NCBI GenBank assembly: GCA_964481385.1
Contig: CAYZTN010000008.1
Span: 1-35,447, forward strand
Source: UMGS1649 sp964481385
GTDB taxonomy: Bacteria > Bacillota > Clostridia > TANB77 > CAG-465
Length of the DNA: 35,447 nt
Direction of reading: 5' to 3'
The notes below the pieces were generated by a model. The model made no database searches. It saw nothing but the letters and a program-made list of their open reading frames with translations, and was not told the DNA's origin. Within the stretch, counting starts at the first letter, position 1. Each line of letters opens with the position of its first letter. Positions 15,272 to 22,880 of this stretch are shown here, piece after piece. The position numbers were made by a program, and so were the translations under genes.

Positions 15272-15512
15272 CTTCTTCGTCCTCTTCTTTTATATATTTA
15301 TTTAAACTTTCGTCAATTTTTCTGTTTATATATGATTCGTCCTCTTGTATTCTCTTTCCTAGGTAAATCGCAAGTAATATAAGTAGTAAGACCACTGCTA
15401 TTTCAATAAGCTTTGGTATCCAGCCAAGATAAGCTACAACCAAAACTATCGCTACACCAATTATAGAATACCTATTTTTAATAAGGAAATCCAAAAAATT
15501 AGTTTTTTTCAA
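15264..15512 (-). CDS. DUF2273 family small membrane protein
   Basis: An 82-residue protein with two close membrane segments (about residues 14-30 and 35-50) and a highly acidic tail. DUF2273 proteins typically lie between amaP/Asp23 genes and nusB in Firmicutes and are thought to belong to the Asp23 envelope system. Translation starts at TTG 15512 with TAGGAG 9 bases upstream; no nearer ATG exists that keeps the first segment. It ends inside nusB. Confidence 0.85.
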   Translation of the reverse strand: MKKTNFLDFLIKNRYSIIGVAIVLVVAYLGWIPKLIEIAVVLLLILLAIYLGKRIQEDESYINRKIDESLNKYIKEEDEEDE

Positions 15513-15531
15513 AACCTATCACTCCTAGCTT

Positions 15532-16080
15532 TTACTGCTCTTTTGCTTCAGCTAATTCGTATATTCCTTTTACCTTAACATTTACATTATGCACTTCAAC
15601 AGTTGTTTGTTTTAAAACAGTCTCTTTTATATCTTTTTGCAACTTTTCAGTTATATCAGAAATTACTGTATCTTGCAAAACATATGCAAACACTTCAACA
15701 TCAATTCCTGTCTCAGTCATTTTAACAGCAACCCTATTTGTTCTAAGTGTTCCATATTTTTTAGACACATTTAGTACAATGTTTTCAAATGTTTGACTAG
15801 AAATGTGAACACTTCCAACCTCAAGTGGCAACACAACCCCACCTTTTACATCTTGGGTTAATGCATCACTTACAACTATACTAAGTACTCCAAGAAGCCC
15901 TAAAGTAATAAACACGACAAAAGATATTATTATGCTTCCCCTTGTTTCACCTAAAAATGCTAAAGCATCAACTACATAGCTTACATCTATTATATCTGTT
16001 ATAACTAATAACGTTAAACTAGATATTGCAACTATTATTAACGAAAATATTATTATCATTACCCTTAAAAACTTTTTCAT
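15532..16080 (-). CDS. amaP: alkaline shock response membrane anchor protein AmaP
   Basis: A 182-residue protein with two N-terminal membrane segments (about residues 5-27 and 46-68) and a soluble Asp23/Gls24-like domain (GSVHISSQTFENIVLNVSKKYGTLRTNRVAVKM...). AmaP tethers Asp23-type proteins to the membrane in Staphylococcus. No separate asp23 gene is seen in the window. ATG 16080 is preceded by TTGGAGG at 8-9 bases; a longer in-frame start lacks a ribosome site. It is the first gene of the amaP-DUF2273-nusB-xseA run. Confidence 0.85.
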   Translation of the reverse strand: MKKFLRVMIIIFSLIIVAISSLTLLVITDIIDVSYVVDALAFLGETRGSIIISFVVFITLGLLGVLSIVVSDALTQDVKGGVVLPLEVGSVHISSQTFENIVLNVSKKYGTLRTNRVAVKMTETGIDVEVFAYVLQDTVISDITEKLQKDIKETVLKQTTVEVHNVNVKVKGIYELAEAKEQ

Positions 16081-16109
16081 AATTCGTTCCTCCAAACTAA
16101 TACACAATT

Positions 16110-16137
16110 ATTATATCATAAAACATGAATAAAGCAA
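16110..16137 (-). promoter_or_regulatory. promoter of the amaP-nusB-xseA operon
   Basis: On the minus strand, TTGCTT (16132-16137) and TATAAT (16110-16115) with a 16-base spacer. The -10 is perfect, the -35 moderate. Confidence 0.55.
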
Positions 16138-16260
16138 CCAAAACTCTCAAAATTTGGCAAGGTTTATGTGCAACTTTTCTTTTAATATTATTAAAAAAGT
16201 CATAGTAATTAACTCAAATATATGTCGCACTATTTTAAAATTACGAAAGAAGTTGAATAC

Positions 16261-16532
16261 ATGGCTGATGTAAAAAGCGAATAATAGAATACATCAAAAG
16301 GTATGGTGAAGATGAAACAACTATTATTCCAGGAACCAATAAACATTTTAATTACAATACAATAAAAAACGAAGAAGCTATAAAATGTGGTAGAGTGTGT
16401 ACGTTAGAAGAATTAAACGCTGAAATGGAGGCAAAATATGAAAATAATCGTTACGCAAAGGGCAAATTCCTAATCTTTTACATAGTTCGTTCGAACTTTA
16501 AATGCCCTATACAAATTCCAATACTAATTTAA
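16261..16532 (+). pseudogene. frameshifted small gene remnant
   Basis: An ATG at 16261 opens MADVKSE and then hits two stops. One base out of frame, the sequence continues from 16281 as a protein-like stretch (IIEYIKRYGEDETTIIPGTNKHFNY..., then CGRVCTLEELNAEMEAKYEN) to TAA at 16532. Joining the two frames at AAAAAGCGAATAA gives a sensible small acidic protein of about 60-90 residues. A purine-rich site precedes the ATG. No family is recognised. It lies in a decayed region next to a transposase relic, so loss of function is likely. Confidence 0.4.
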
Positions 16533-16539
16533 ACTATGA

Positions 16540-16740
16540 TTTTATTCACAATAGTGACACCTTTAGCTACTCTTCTATTTCACATTTCTCCACCTACTAT
16601 ATATTATTAGACCTACTCTTCCCTCTAAAAAAATCTCCTTACATTTGAAATACTGCATTTGGTTGTATTTTAAGGAGCCCATGGACATTGCTTTTTTATC
16701 TACTAAGCTTTACTGAATCTCAAAACTACCCGTGAACTTG
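16540..16740 (-). pseudogene. degenerate IS200-type transposase relic (copy 2)
   Basis: On the minus strand around 16570-16630 a short frame reads GLIIYSRWRNVK then stops. This matches the GKSSLMIFDRHANLKYK region of IS200/IS605 TnpA and, closely, the better-preserved relic at 20895-21120. DNA similarity to that copy extends over the ACTATATAT-rich block and up to the palindrome. Several stops and indels show it is dead. The rest of the 16140-16795 spacer holds only the small remnant at 16261 and the palindrome at 16744. Confidence 0.5.
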
Positions 16741-16743
16741 CAC

Positions 16744-16782
16744 AAACAGTGTCATTTGAAAACGTCCCAAATGACACTGTTT
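16744..16782. repeat. dispersed palindrome, copy 3
   Basis: Here the arms extend to 15 bp (AAACAGTGTCATTTG / CAAATGACACTGTTT) around AAAACGTCC. It lies 13 bases past the stop of the acyl-CoA ligase gene, where it could act as a terminator, and on the 5' side of a decayed IS200-like tnpA. Confidence 0.85.
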
Positions 16783-16794
16783 ACATTTTATTTT

Positions 16795-18522
16795 TTATTT
16801 TTTCTTCAATTCTTCATATCTTTTAATCTTCATTGTTGTAGTTTTAACAAATTCTTCTTTTTTAATTTCAAGTTCTTTTACCCATTTATATGATACAAGT
16901 GTGTGGTTTATTTCTTTTATCTCTTGCCAAATAAGGTCATGAAGTTCGCTGTCGCTTGGAACACGTTCTCCATATTTATCTTTTAAATATGCTTCGTCAA
17001 GTGTTACCTTAACCGCTATTATTTGCTCTTTTCTGTCTTTTGGATCTTCTTTTGCATAAACTAAAGATTCGTTTACATATGGTATTTTGTTTATCAAATT
17101 CTCAATTTCTTCTGGATATACATTTTTTCCATTTCCAGTTATAATTAAGTTTTTTGAGCGTCCTGTTAAATACAAGTAACCTTTTTCGTCCATGTATCCT
17201 AAGTCTCCTGAATGGAACCACCCGTCTATTATTGCTTTTTTAGTTTCTACTTCGTTTTTGAAGTATCCGCGTGTTACGTTGTCTCCTTTTATATACACTT
17301 CGCCTATTCCGTCTTCATTTGGTTCGTTTATTTTTATTTTGCAACACTCTGCGGCGACTCCTACTGACGCCATATTTCTTTTATCATAAGGAACCAATGC
17401 TGCTAAAGGTGACGTTTCTGTTAAACCATAACCTTGTAAAAATGCTATGCCTAAATCTTCCAATCTCTGCCCTACAAGAGGATCTATTGGTGCTGCTGCA
17501 GATACTACAATTCTTAATTTTCCACCTAATGCCGCGTGAATATCTTTTAAGAGCTCTCGCTTCATATTCCAACCTAAAGAGCCTAACAAATTTGTTGCTT
17601 TTATTACGTAATTTACAAGTTTTGTTTTACCGCTTTTTTCAATTTCTTTATTTACTTTTTTAATTAAATTTTCTATTAAGGCCGGCACTACAAGCATTAT
17701 TGTAGGCTGTGTATCTTTTAAGTCATTTGCAATTGATTTTAAACCTCCTGCATATGCAATAGACAAACCGTTATATACAGGAATTAGCATACCAATACTT
17801 GCTTCATATGAATGATGCAAAGGTAATACTGAGAAAAATCTATCGTCATCATATATCGGAACTAATTTAATTGCAGCATGTAAATTACTCATTATATTTT
17901 TGTTTGTAAGCATTACACCTTTTGCTTCTTGAGTTGTTCCTGAGGTGAATAACAGTATCCTAAATTCTTCTGGGTCTATGTGAATATCTAAATATTTTTT
18001 ACTGTCTAAAGTCTTTCCTAGTTTTATTAGTTCATTTATATTTGTATCTTCGCCATCTGCTGGACTTAAAATCTTATCTTCTTCTGGATATAGCTCTATA
18101 TAATATTTAAGTGATGTCTCAGATTTTTTTACACTCTCTACCATTTCTTTTTTTCTTGGTGAGTAAAATATAGCTTCTGCTTCTGAACGTCTAACCAAGT
18201 TTTCTATTTCATTTGCTGGAAGTTCTTTGTCTATTGGTACAACAATTCCAGCTCCACACGCTACTGCAAAATATGCAACAGTCCATTCGTAGCTATTCTC
18301 ACCAATTACTGCAATTTTCTTCCCCGCTAGTCCAAGCTTTTCAACCAAAGCTGTACCAAGTGCTATAACATCTTCACCAAATTCTTTATATGTAATTTCT
18401 CTAAACTCATTGTTTCCTGGCCTTTTTTCTAAAAAGCCCACCTTGTTTGAATACTTTTCAATACTCGCTAAAAACATTTCTTTTATACTTTCATAGCTTT
18501 GTGGCATTTTACGCATTCCCAT
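16795..18522 (-). CDS. AMP-dependent synthetase, long-chain fatty acid--CoA ligase type
   Basis: A 575-residue ANL-superfamily enzyme that activates a carboxylic acid with ATP to acyl-AMP and then CoA. Core motifs are present: LLFTSGTTQEAKGVMLTN (A3, P-loop), GYGLTETSPL (A5), WFHSGDLGYMDEKGYLYLTGR (A7-A8) and a C-terminal K in KTTTMKIKRYE (A10). The overall form, with a short N-terminal SIKEMFLASIEKYSNKVGF, resembles the FadD15/long-chain group, but chain length cannot be told. ATG 18522 is chosen: GGAGG lies 6 bases upstream, while the longer frame begins at a TTG inside the promoter. It has its own strong promoter and is a single-gene unit flanked by palindromes. It may feed exogenous fatty acids to lipid synthesis. 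Confidence 0.9.
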   Translation of the reverse strand: MGMRKMPQSYESIKEMFLASIEKYSNKVGFLEKRPGNNEFREITYKEFGEDVIALGTALVEKLGLAGKKIAVIGENSYEWTVAYFAVACGAGIVVPIDKELPANEIENLVRRSEAEAIFYSPRKKEMVESVKKSETSLKYYIELYPEEDKILSPADGEDTNINELIKLGKTLDSKKYLDIHIDPEEFRILLFTSGTTQEAKGVMLTNKNIMSNLHAAIKLVPIYDDDRFFSVLPLHHSYEASIGMLIPVYNGLSIAYAGGLKSIANDLKDTQPTIMLVVPALIENLIKKVNKEIEKSGKTKLVNYVIKATNLLGSLGWNMKRELLKDIHAALGGKLRIVVSAAAPIDPLVGQRLEDLGIAFLQGYGLTETSPLAALVPYDKRNMASVGVAAECCKIKINEPNEDGIGEVYIKGDNVTRGYFKNEVETKKAIIDGWFHSGDLGYMDEKGYLYLTGRSKNLIITGNGKNVYPEEIENLINKIPYVNESLVYAKEDPKDRKEQIIAVKVTLDEAYLKDKYGERVPSDSELHDLIWQEIKEINHTLVSYKWVKELEIKKEEFVKTTTMKIKRYEELKKK

Positions 18523-18560
18523 ACATATCCTCCATAATATATAATTATTACCTGGTACCA

Positions 18561-18589
18561 ATTATATTATATATTTATGTTTGTGTCAA
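18561..18589 (-). promoter_or_regulatory. strong sigma-A promoter of the acyl-CoA ligase gene
   Basis: Consensus TTGACA (18584-18589) and TATAAT (18561-18566) with a 17-base spacer, minus strand. It sits 12 bases from the adjoining palindrome copy at 18602. Confidence 0.85.
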
Positions 18590-18601
18590 CTAAAACTTTA
18601 C

Positions 18602-18633
18602 AGTGTCATTTGGGGACGTTTTCAAATGACACT
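18602..18633. repeat. dispersed palindrome, copy 4
   Basis: AGTGTCATTTG...CAAATGACACT with centre GGGACGTTTT, 32 bases. It faces copy 5 (18655-18685) in opposite orientation with a 21-base A-rich spacer, so the pair is also a larger inverted repeat. Confidence 0.85.
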
Positions 18634-18654
18634 ATTCTGCAATAAAATAAAAAA

Positions 18655-18685
18655 AGTGTCATTTGAAAACGTCCCAAATGACACT
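18655..18685 (-). terminator. dispersed palindrome, copy 5, acting as terminator
   Basis: Same 31-base palindrome, centre GAAAACGTCC on the plus strand. Read on the minus strand it is a stable 11-bp stem followed by TTTTTTATTTTATT, starting 6 bases after the stop of the AI-2E-type permease gene. It has the form of a rho-independent terminator for that operon. Confidence 0.75.
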
Positions 18686-18691
18686 ACCCAA

Positions 18692-19765
18692 TTATTTTTT
18701 GTATACAAATAACTTTTTTAAATATCCTGTTTCGAACATGATTGCAAATACATTTTTATATATTACCATTACTACTGGCCCTACAATTAATCCAAACAAT
18801 CCTAATATTTTGAAACCCATATACATTGCAATTAACGTTACAAAAGGGTGGACTCCCAATTTATCGCTAACAATTTTTGGCTCTATCAACTGCCTTACTA
18901 CAGTAATTACTATATATGCTACCATAAGCCCTATTCCCAAGCCTAAGTTTCCAGTTATAGCAGAATATATTGCCCAAGGTATTAAAATCGTTCCTGTTCC
19001 TAGTATAGGAAGTGCATCAACTACTGCAACAATTAATGCTAAAGTCAAAGGGTATGACTGATTCAATATAACAAAAGAAATAAATAGCTCTATAAATGTT
19101 ATACATATTAGTATGAATTGAGCTTTTAAATACTTTCCTAACGTTTTAAAACATTCTGAAATTACTGCTGATATCTTTTTATATGTCTTGTTTGGCAACA
19201 TTTCTTCAGCATATCTTGCTATTGTTCTTCTATCAGTCACTAAAAATAGTGTTGCTAAAAATGTAACTACAACATAAATCATAATGTTTGGCACGGCCAA
19301 TACAAAATTTACTACGCCTTTTAAAATGTTACCCGCTATTTTTGTAACATTTTCTAACAACTCCAACCCAGTTTTATATATACTACTAGATACAGTATCT
19401 GGCAAATTGGATAACATTTTTGTAATATCTTGATATATTCCTGTATAGTTTGTTTTTATCCTCTCATACAAACCTGGTAAATTGCCACTCAAAGATATTG
19501 CTTCTTGCACCAAGCTTGAAATTATTAAATATGATATAACGCCAATTACTACATATACTAATATAACTAATGCTGTAGCAACTGCTTTTCGAGATATTTT
19601 TGTTTTTTTAACTATATAGTTTATACTTCTTTCTAAAACAACAGCAAACACTATAGCCACTAAAAAAGGCCAAAAATATATGCCTAAAAATATGACTCCC
19701 AGCACAGCTCCACAAATTAGTATTACTCCCAACATATTCATTGCTGTCTTTTTGTAATCTATCAC
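18692..19765 (-). CDS. AI-2E family transporter / predicted permease
   Basis: A 357-residue polytopic membrane protein of the AI-2E transporter (PF01594) family: an N-terminal pair of membrane segments, an extracellular middle (residues about 90-145), then the conserved multi-segment C-terminal half with LIVAVVDALPILGTGTILIPWAIY, the family signature, and VHPFVTLIAMYMGFKILGLFGLIVGPV near the end. Members include AI-2 exporters and Na+/H+ antiporters; sporulating Firmicutes also have paralogues of this family such as YtvI. The substrate here is unknown. Translation starts at GTG 19765, 11 bases after the upstream gene's stop, so the two are cotranscribed. Confidence 0.9.
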   Translation of the reverse strand: MIDYKKTAMNMLGVILICGAVLGVIFLGIYFWPFLVAIVFAVVLERSINYIVKKTKISRKAVATALVILVYVVIGVISYLIISSLVQEAISLSGNLPGLYERIKTNYTGIYQDITKMLSNLPDTVSSSIYKTGLELLENVTKIAGNILKGVVNFVLAVPNIMIYVVVTFLATLFLVTDRRTIARYAEEMLPNKTYKKISAVISECFKTLGKYLKAQFILICITFIELFISFVILNQSYPLTLALIVAVVDALPILGTGTILIPWAIYSAITGNLGLGIGLMVAYIVITVVRQLIEPKIVSDKLGVHPFVTLIAMYMGFKILGLFGLIVGPVVMVIYKNVFAIMFETGYLKKLFVYKK

Positions 19766-19776
19766 TATGTTTCACA

Positions 19777-20658
19777 CTACCTTTCTACTTTGTTCGCATC
19801 TATTCTTATTATCATATATCCATATCCCTCAGGCATGCTATATAAATGCACATTGTCTTCGTTTATTTTTTCATTTAATGATATTGTAATTCCATCTAAC
19901 ATAATTGTACCCGCTTTTGTTATGCTTGGATAATTTTCCTTTACATATTCTTCTTTAGTTTTTACTAAAGTTGAAATCAAGGCCATCATTGAGTTATATG
20001 TTCTATCAGTTAATCCATCTTTTTCATAAATTATGTATACTAGATTTTTTGAATAACTTATTGTTTTCTCCAAAACTATACCAGGTTTCTCTATTATTCT
20101 GCTCTGCAATTTATATTTTATTACATCTGCTACTTTCTCTATATCTTCTACCTTGATGTATACATCTTCACCATTTGCCAAATTGAACTTTTTATTAATT
20201 TTCATACTGAACTCAGTTGCTTCTTTTTGATTTGTTAAACTAAACCCATCATCTTCAAGCTTTTTCTCTGCCAATACATCTGGAATTAGTGAATATATAG
20301 CATTTTCTTCACTTTGTTCATTAAGCTTTACAGCTGATACGAATACTTTTTTTATTGCTAAATCCGTAAATTCCTGTGATATATTATTTGGTATTACAGC
20401 GGTTAAAACTCCATCTTCTAAAGCAAAAGTTATAACTTCTGGCTCTTTTTCTTCTACTTTTTTAGTAAACACAATTGTTTTACTTTCTAGGTTAACTTGA
20501 ATTCCATCATCTTCCGCTATAATAGCAGCATAGAGTTTTTCCATATACTTATCTTCACGTTTTAAAAATTCAGGTATACCAAATCTCCAAATATATACAC
20601 CGCCTACTGCTATTATACATACTATTAACACTATCGCAAACTTAATCCAACTTTTCAT
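19777..20658 (-). CDS. membrane-anchored extracytoplasmic protein of unknown function
   Basis: A 293-residue protein with a short basic start, one membrane segment (about residues 5-24), then an acidic, Lys/Glu-rich extracytoplasmic domain with alternating beta-strand-like and helical stretches. I recognise no family. GAGGTAAC precedes ATG 20658. It is the first gene of a two-gene operon with the AI-2E-type permease, so it may be a partner or regulator of that transporter; this is inference from position only. Confidence 0.8.
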   Translation of the reverse strand: MKSWIKFAIVLIVCIIAVGGVYIWRFGIPEFLKREDKYMEKLYAAIIAEDDGIQVNLESKTIVFTKKVEEKEPEVITFALEDGVLTAVIPNNISQEFTDLAIKKVFVSAVKLNEQSEENAIYSLIPDVLAEKKLEDDGFSLTNQKEATEFSMKINKKFNLANGEDVYIKVEDIEKVADVIKYKLQSRIIEKPGIVLEKTISYSKNLVYIIYEKDGLTDRTYNSMMALISTLVKTKEEYVKENYPSITKAGTIMLDGITISLNEKINEDNVHLYSMPEGYGYMIIRIDANKVER

Positions 20659-20682
20659 ATGTTACCTCTTTTTTCTCAGTAA

Positions 20683-20711
20683 ATTATATATTTTAATTGA
20701 ACTCATGTCAA
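20683..20711 (-). promoter_or_regulatory. sigma-A promoter of the AI-2E permease operon
   Basis: TTGACA (20706-20711) and TATAAT (20683-20688), 17-base spacer, minus strand, about 25 bases before the start codon. Confidence 0.8.
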
Positions 20712-20894
20712 CTGTTATATGTGCAAATTACATAATACGTGCTTCTTCTCAAAATCGCACTACAATAACGCCTATAACGCTTATTTATAGCATGTACTAA
20801 AGCGTATTTTGTGCCTGACACTTGCAGTTGTCACTCACTACCCTTTAAAGATGTATAAATCATTCATGAGCTTGAGCATTCAATTTATATTCTT

Positions 20895-21120
20895 TCAATT
20901 GATTCGTTTATATTCTTTTATTTTCTTGCTGACTGTGTCAGCATAATGTTCTATACACCAACACTCTCTATTTCTATATTTATATTTCACATTTTCCCGC
21001 CTACTATATATCATTAAGCTCCCCTTACCTTTCAAAAATATCATTCCGTTTGGAACAGTATGTTTCGTGCAACATGTGAACAATGCTCTTTTTTCTACTC
21101 TTCGATAAAAGTTTTACTAA
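20895..21120 (-). pseudogene. IS200/IS605-type TnpA transposase relic (copy 1)
   Basis: The minus-strand frame ending at 20895 reads IFLKGKGSLMIYSRRENVKYKYRNRECWC then HYADTVSKKIKEYKR. This follows the C-terminal half of IS200-type Y1 transposases (YLKGKSSLMIFDRH-NLKYKYGNRHFW...YYVDTVG), up to the region of the catalytic tyrosine helix. The N-terminal half is missing; an EHCSHV trace upstream may be what is left of the HUH motif. It is inactive. GTGCCTGACACTTGCAGTTGTCAC at 20812-20835 lies past its 3' side and a dispersed palindrome (21142) lies on its 5' side; these could be the old element ends. Confidence 0.7.
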
Positions 21121-21141
21121 CCTTGGGGAGCTTGTACAAAT

Positions 21142-21170
21142 AGTGTCATTTGAAAACGTCCCAAATGACA
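21142..21170. repeat. dispersed palindrome, copy 6
   Basis: AGTGTCATTTG, AAAACGTCC, CAAATGACA: the last arm is shortened by base changes. It lies on the 5' side of the tnpA relic at 20895-21120, the same arrangement as copy 3 with relic 2. Confidence 0.8.
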
Positions 21171-21171
21171 A

Positions 21172-21204
21172 TGAAAGAAGTAAATAATATTTTTACTTCT
21201 TTCA
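21172..21204. terminator. hairpin past the split surface-protein gene
   Basis: A perfect 13-bp stem (21172-21184 / 21192-21204) with a 7-base loop lies 9 bases beyond the stop at 21213. The T-run is on the plus-strand side and the minus-strand side has only TTGTCATT, so termination for the surface gene is plausible but not strong. Confidence 0.5.
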
Positions 21205-21212
21205 AATATTTT

Positions 21213-22880
21213 TTAATTAAAGTCATTTGAAGCTCTTTGGTCTGTATCATATAAGATTACTGTGCCTTTTATTTTGTTGTATGTTGCATTGTCTATATTC
21301 CATGTTCCTTTTTCAAGTTTCAATGTAGTAGAATATTTTTCTCCAGGTTTAGATATTCCTAAATATCCTTCATAATCCCATTGGCTAGTATTTTCTTGAT
21401 ATGTTTTAGCGTCTTCAGCTTTGTATGAATTTTTACCGTATACTAAATCAACACCGTCTGCTTCGTGTGCCTGAATATCAAATACAACTCCTATATATCC
21501 ATTTGTAAGTGGTTTATTTATATCATATTTTCCATTCGAATTTACTTTAACTGCTATTGTTGAATTAGGTAGTTTGTATTCTCCATAATATGTAATTGCA
21601 GCATCGTTTTCTGATACAGTAGTCGTCTCAGTACAGTTTAATTTTAAGCTTGTTAAGCTTCCTAATGTAACGACTTTGGAATTTAAGTTTTTAATATCAG
21701 TTTGTATTAACGCTCTGTAACCATCGTTTGGTGTAAATTGAATTCTGTAATTATCGCTTGCAGAACCTATTCTTACATATTGTCCATTGTTATTTTTATA
21801 GAACAAATATATTCCTTCTTTTCCTGATGTGTATTCACTATATAACGTTTTTCCGTCTTTTGAGATATAATAGAAGCTTGGTGTAATTTTTACATATTTC
21901 TTATCACTTGCTGTTCCAGTTACTTTTAAGTCAAAGCTAAATCTATATCCCATTTTTGGTGCTGAAATATATGTTGTATCTGTATTTTTATATGGTCCCA
22001 CAGGTAGTATTCTAGCTGGTGTTGTTCCAATTTCATCTGAGCTTCTTCCAATAATTTGGTTATATTCTGCTGGATTGTTTGTATTCCATTTGTTTATTCC
22101 TGCATAATATGCTATTCCTGAATGTTGATTAACAAATGTAGCTGATGTGTTGTTTCTAAATACATTTTTCCAATCTAAATCTTTAACATCAGTAACTCTA
22201 AAGTCATATATTCTATTTACTATTAGGAGTTCTCCTTTAGTATCGGCATAATAGCTAATCTTTTTCTTTCCTTCATTACCACATATATTGTATAGTTTTT
22301 CTATTAATGCTGCGTCATCTCCTGTATTTAAATCGTCTAAACTAGTAGATATGCTTTCTAACAATTTCTTAGTCCAACTATCATTTGTGTTTACTGCAGC
22401 TGATACAACGTAATAGTTAAATGTGCTATCCGTTACACTATCTCCTGCAACTGTATTCAAATATGGTACCACTGTTATATCGTCTCCATATATTGGGCCT
22501 ATCCATGTATTTGCTTCTTGTAATCCAAATGAATATTTTGAACCAGTTATACCAACATATTCCACATTATTTACAGCAAAATCAAATTTAATATATGTAA
22601 CTTTTCTATATCTTCTTGTAAAATCTTTAAACTCGTTTTTATCTGGTTTATATACACTATTTTTTCCATTTAACTCATTTGAAAATTTCACAGTAAACTT
22701 TGAATTAGCTTGAATAACAGTTTTTGTTCCATTATTTCTTTCGATAGCAATTTGATCGATTATTTCGTCATCTTGAACAATCTCCGTAGATAGAGTCAGT
22801 GGCGTATATATGTTAAATGCTTCACTATTTTCTTGTGTTACACCATATTTTTTTATGTAATCAGATTCAGAGTCAACCAA
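21213..22880 (-). pseudogene. 3' part of a large secreted surface protein, separated by a frameshift
   Basis: This frame (about 555 codons after the shift) continues the protein encoded at 22873-26151. It has no credible start: the only candidate is a TTG at 22880 with no ribosome site, overlapping the upstream stop by 8 bases. Removing one A from the AAAAA run at 22892-22896 joins the frames as DNMYNKIGVSLVDSESDYIKKYG. The sequence is Tyr-, Asn-, Thr- and Ser-rich and beta-strand rich, with many short turns, as in large adhesin-like or S-layer-associated proteins. No sortase motif or transmembrane anchor is seen at its end. I recognise no named domain. Confidence 0.7.
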
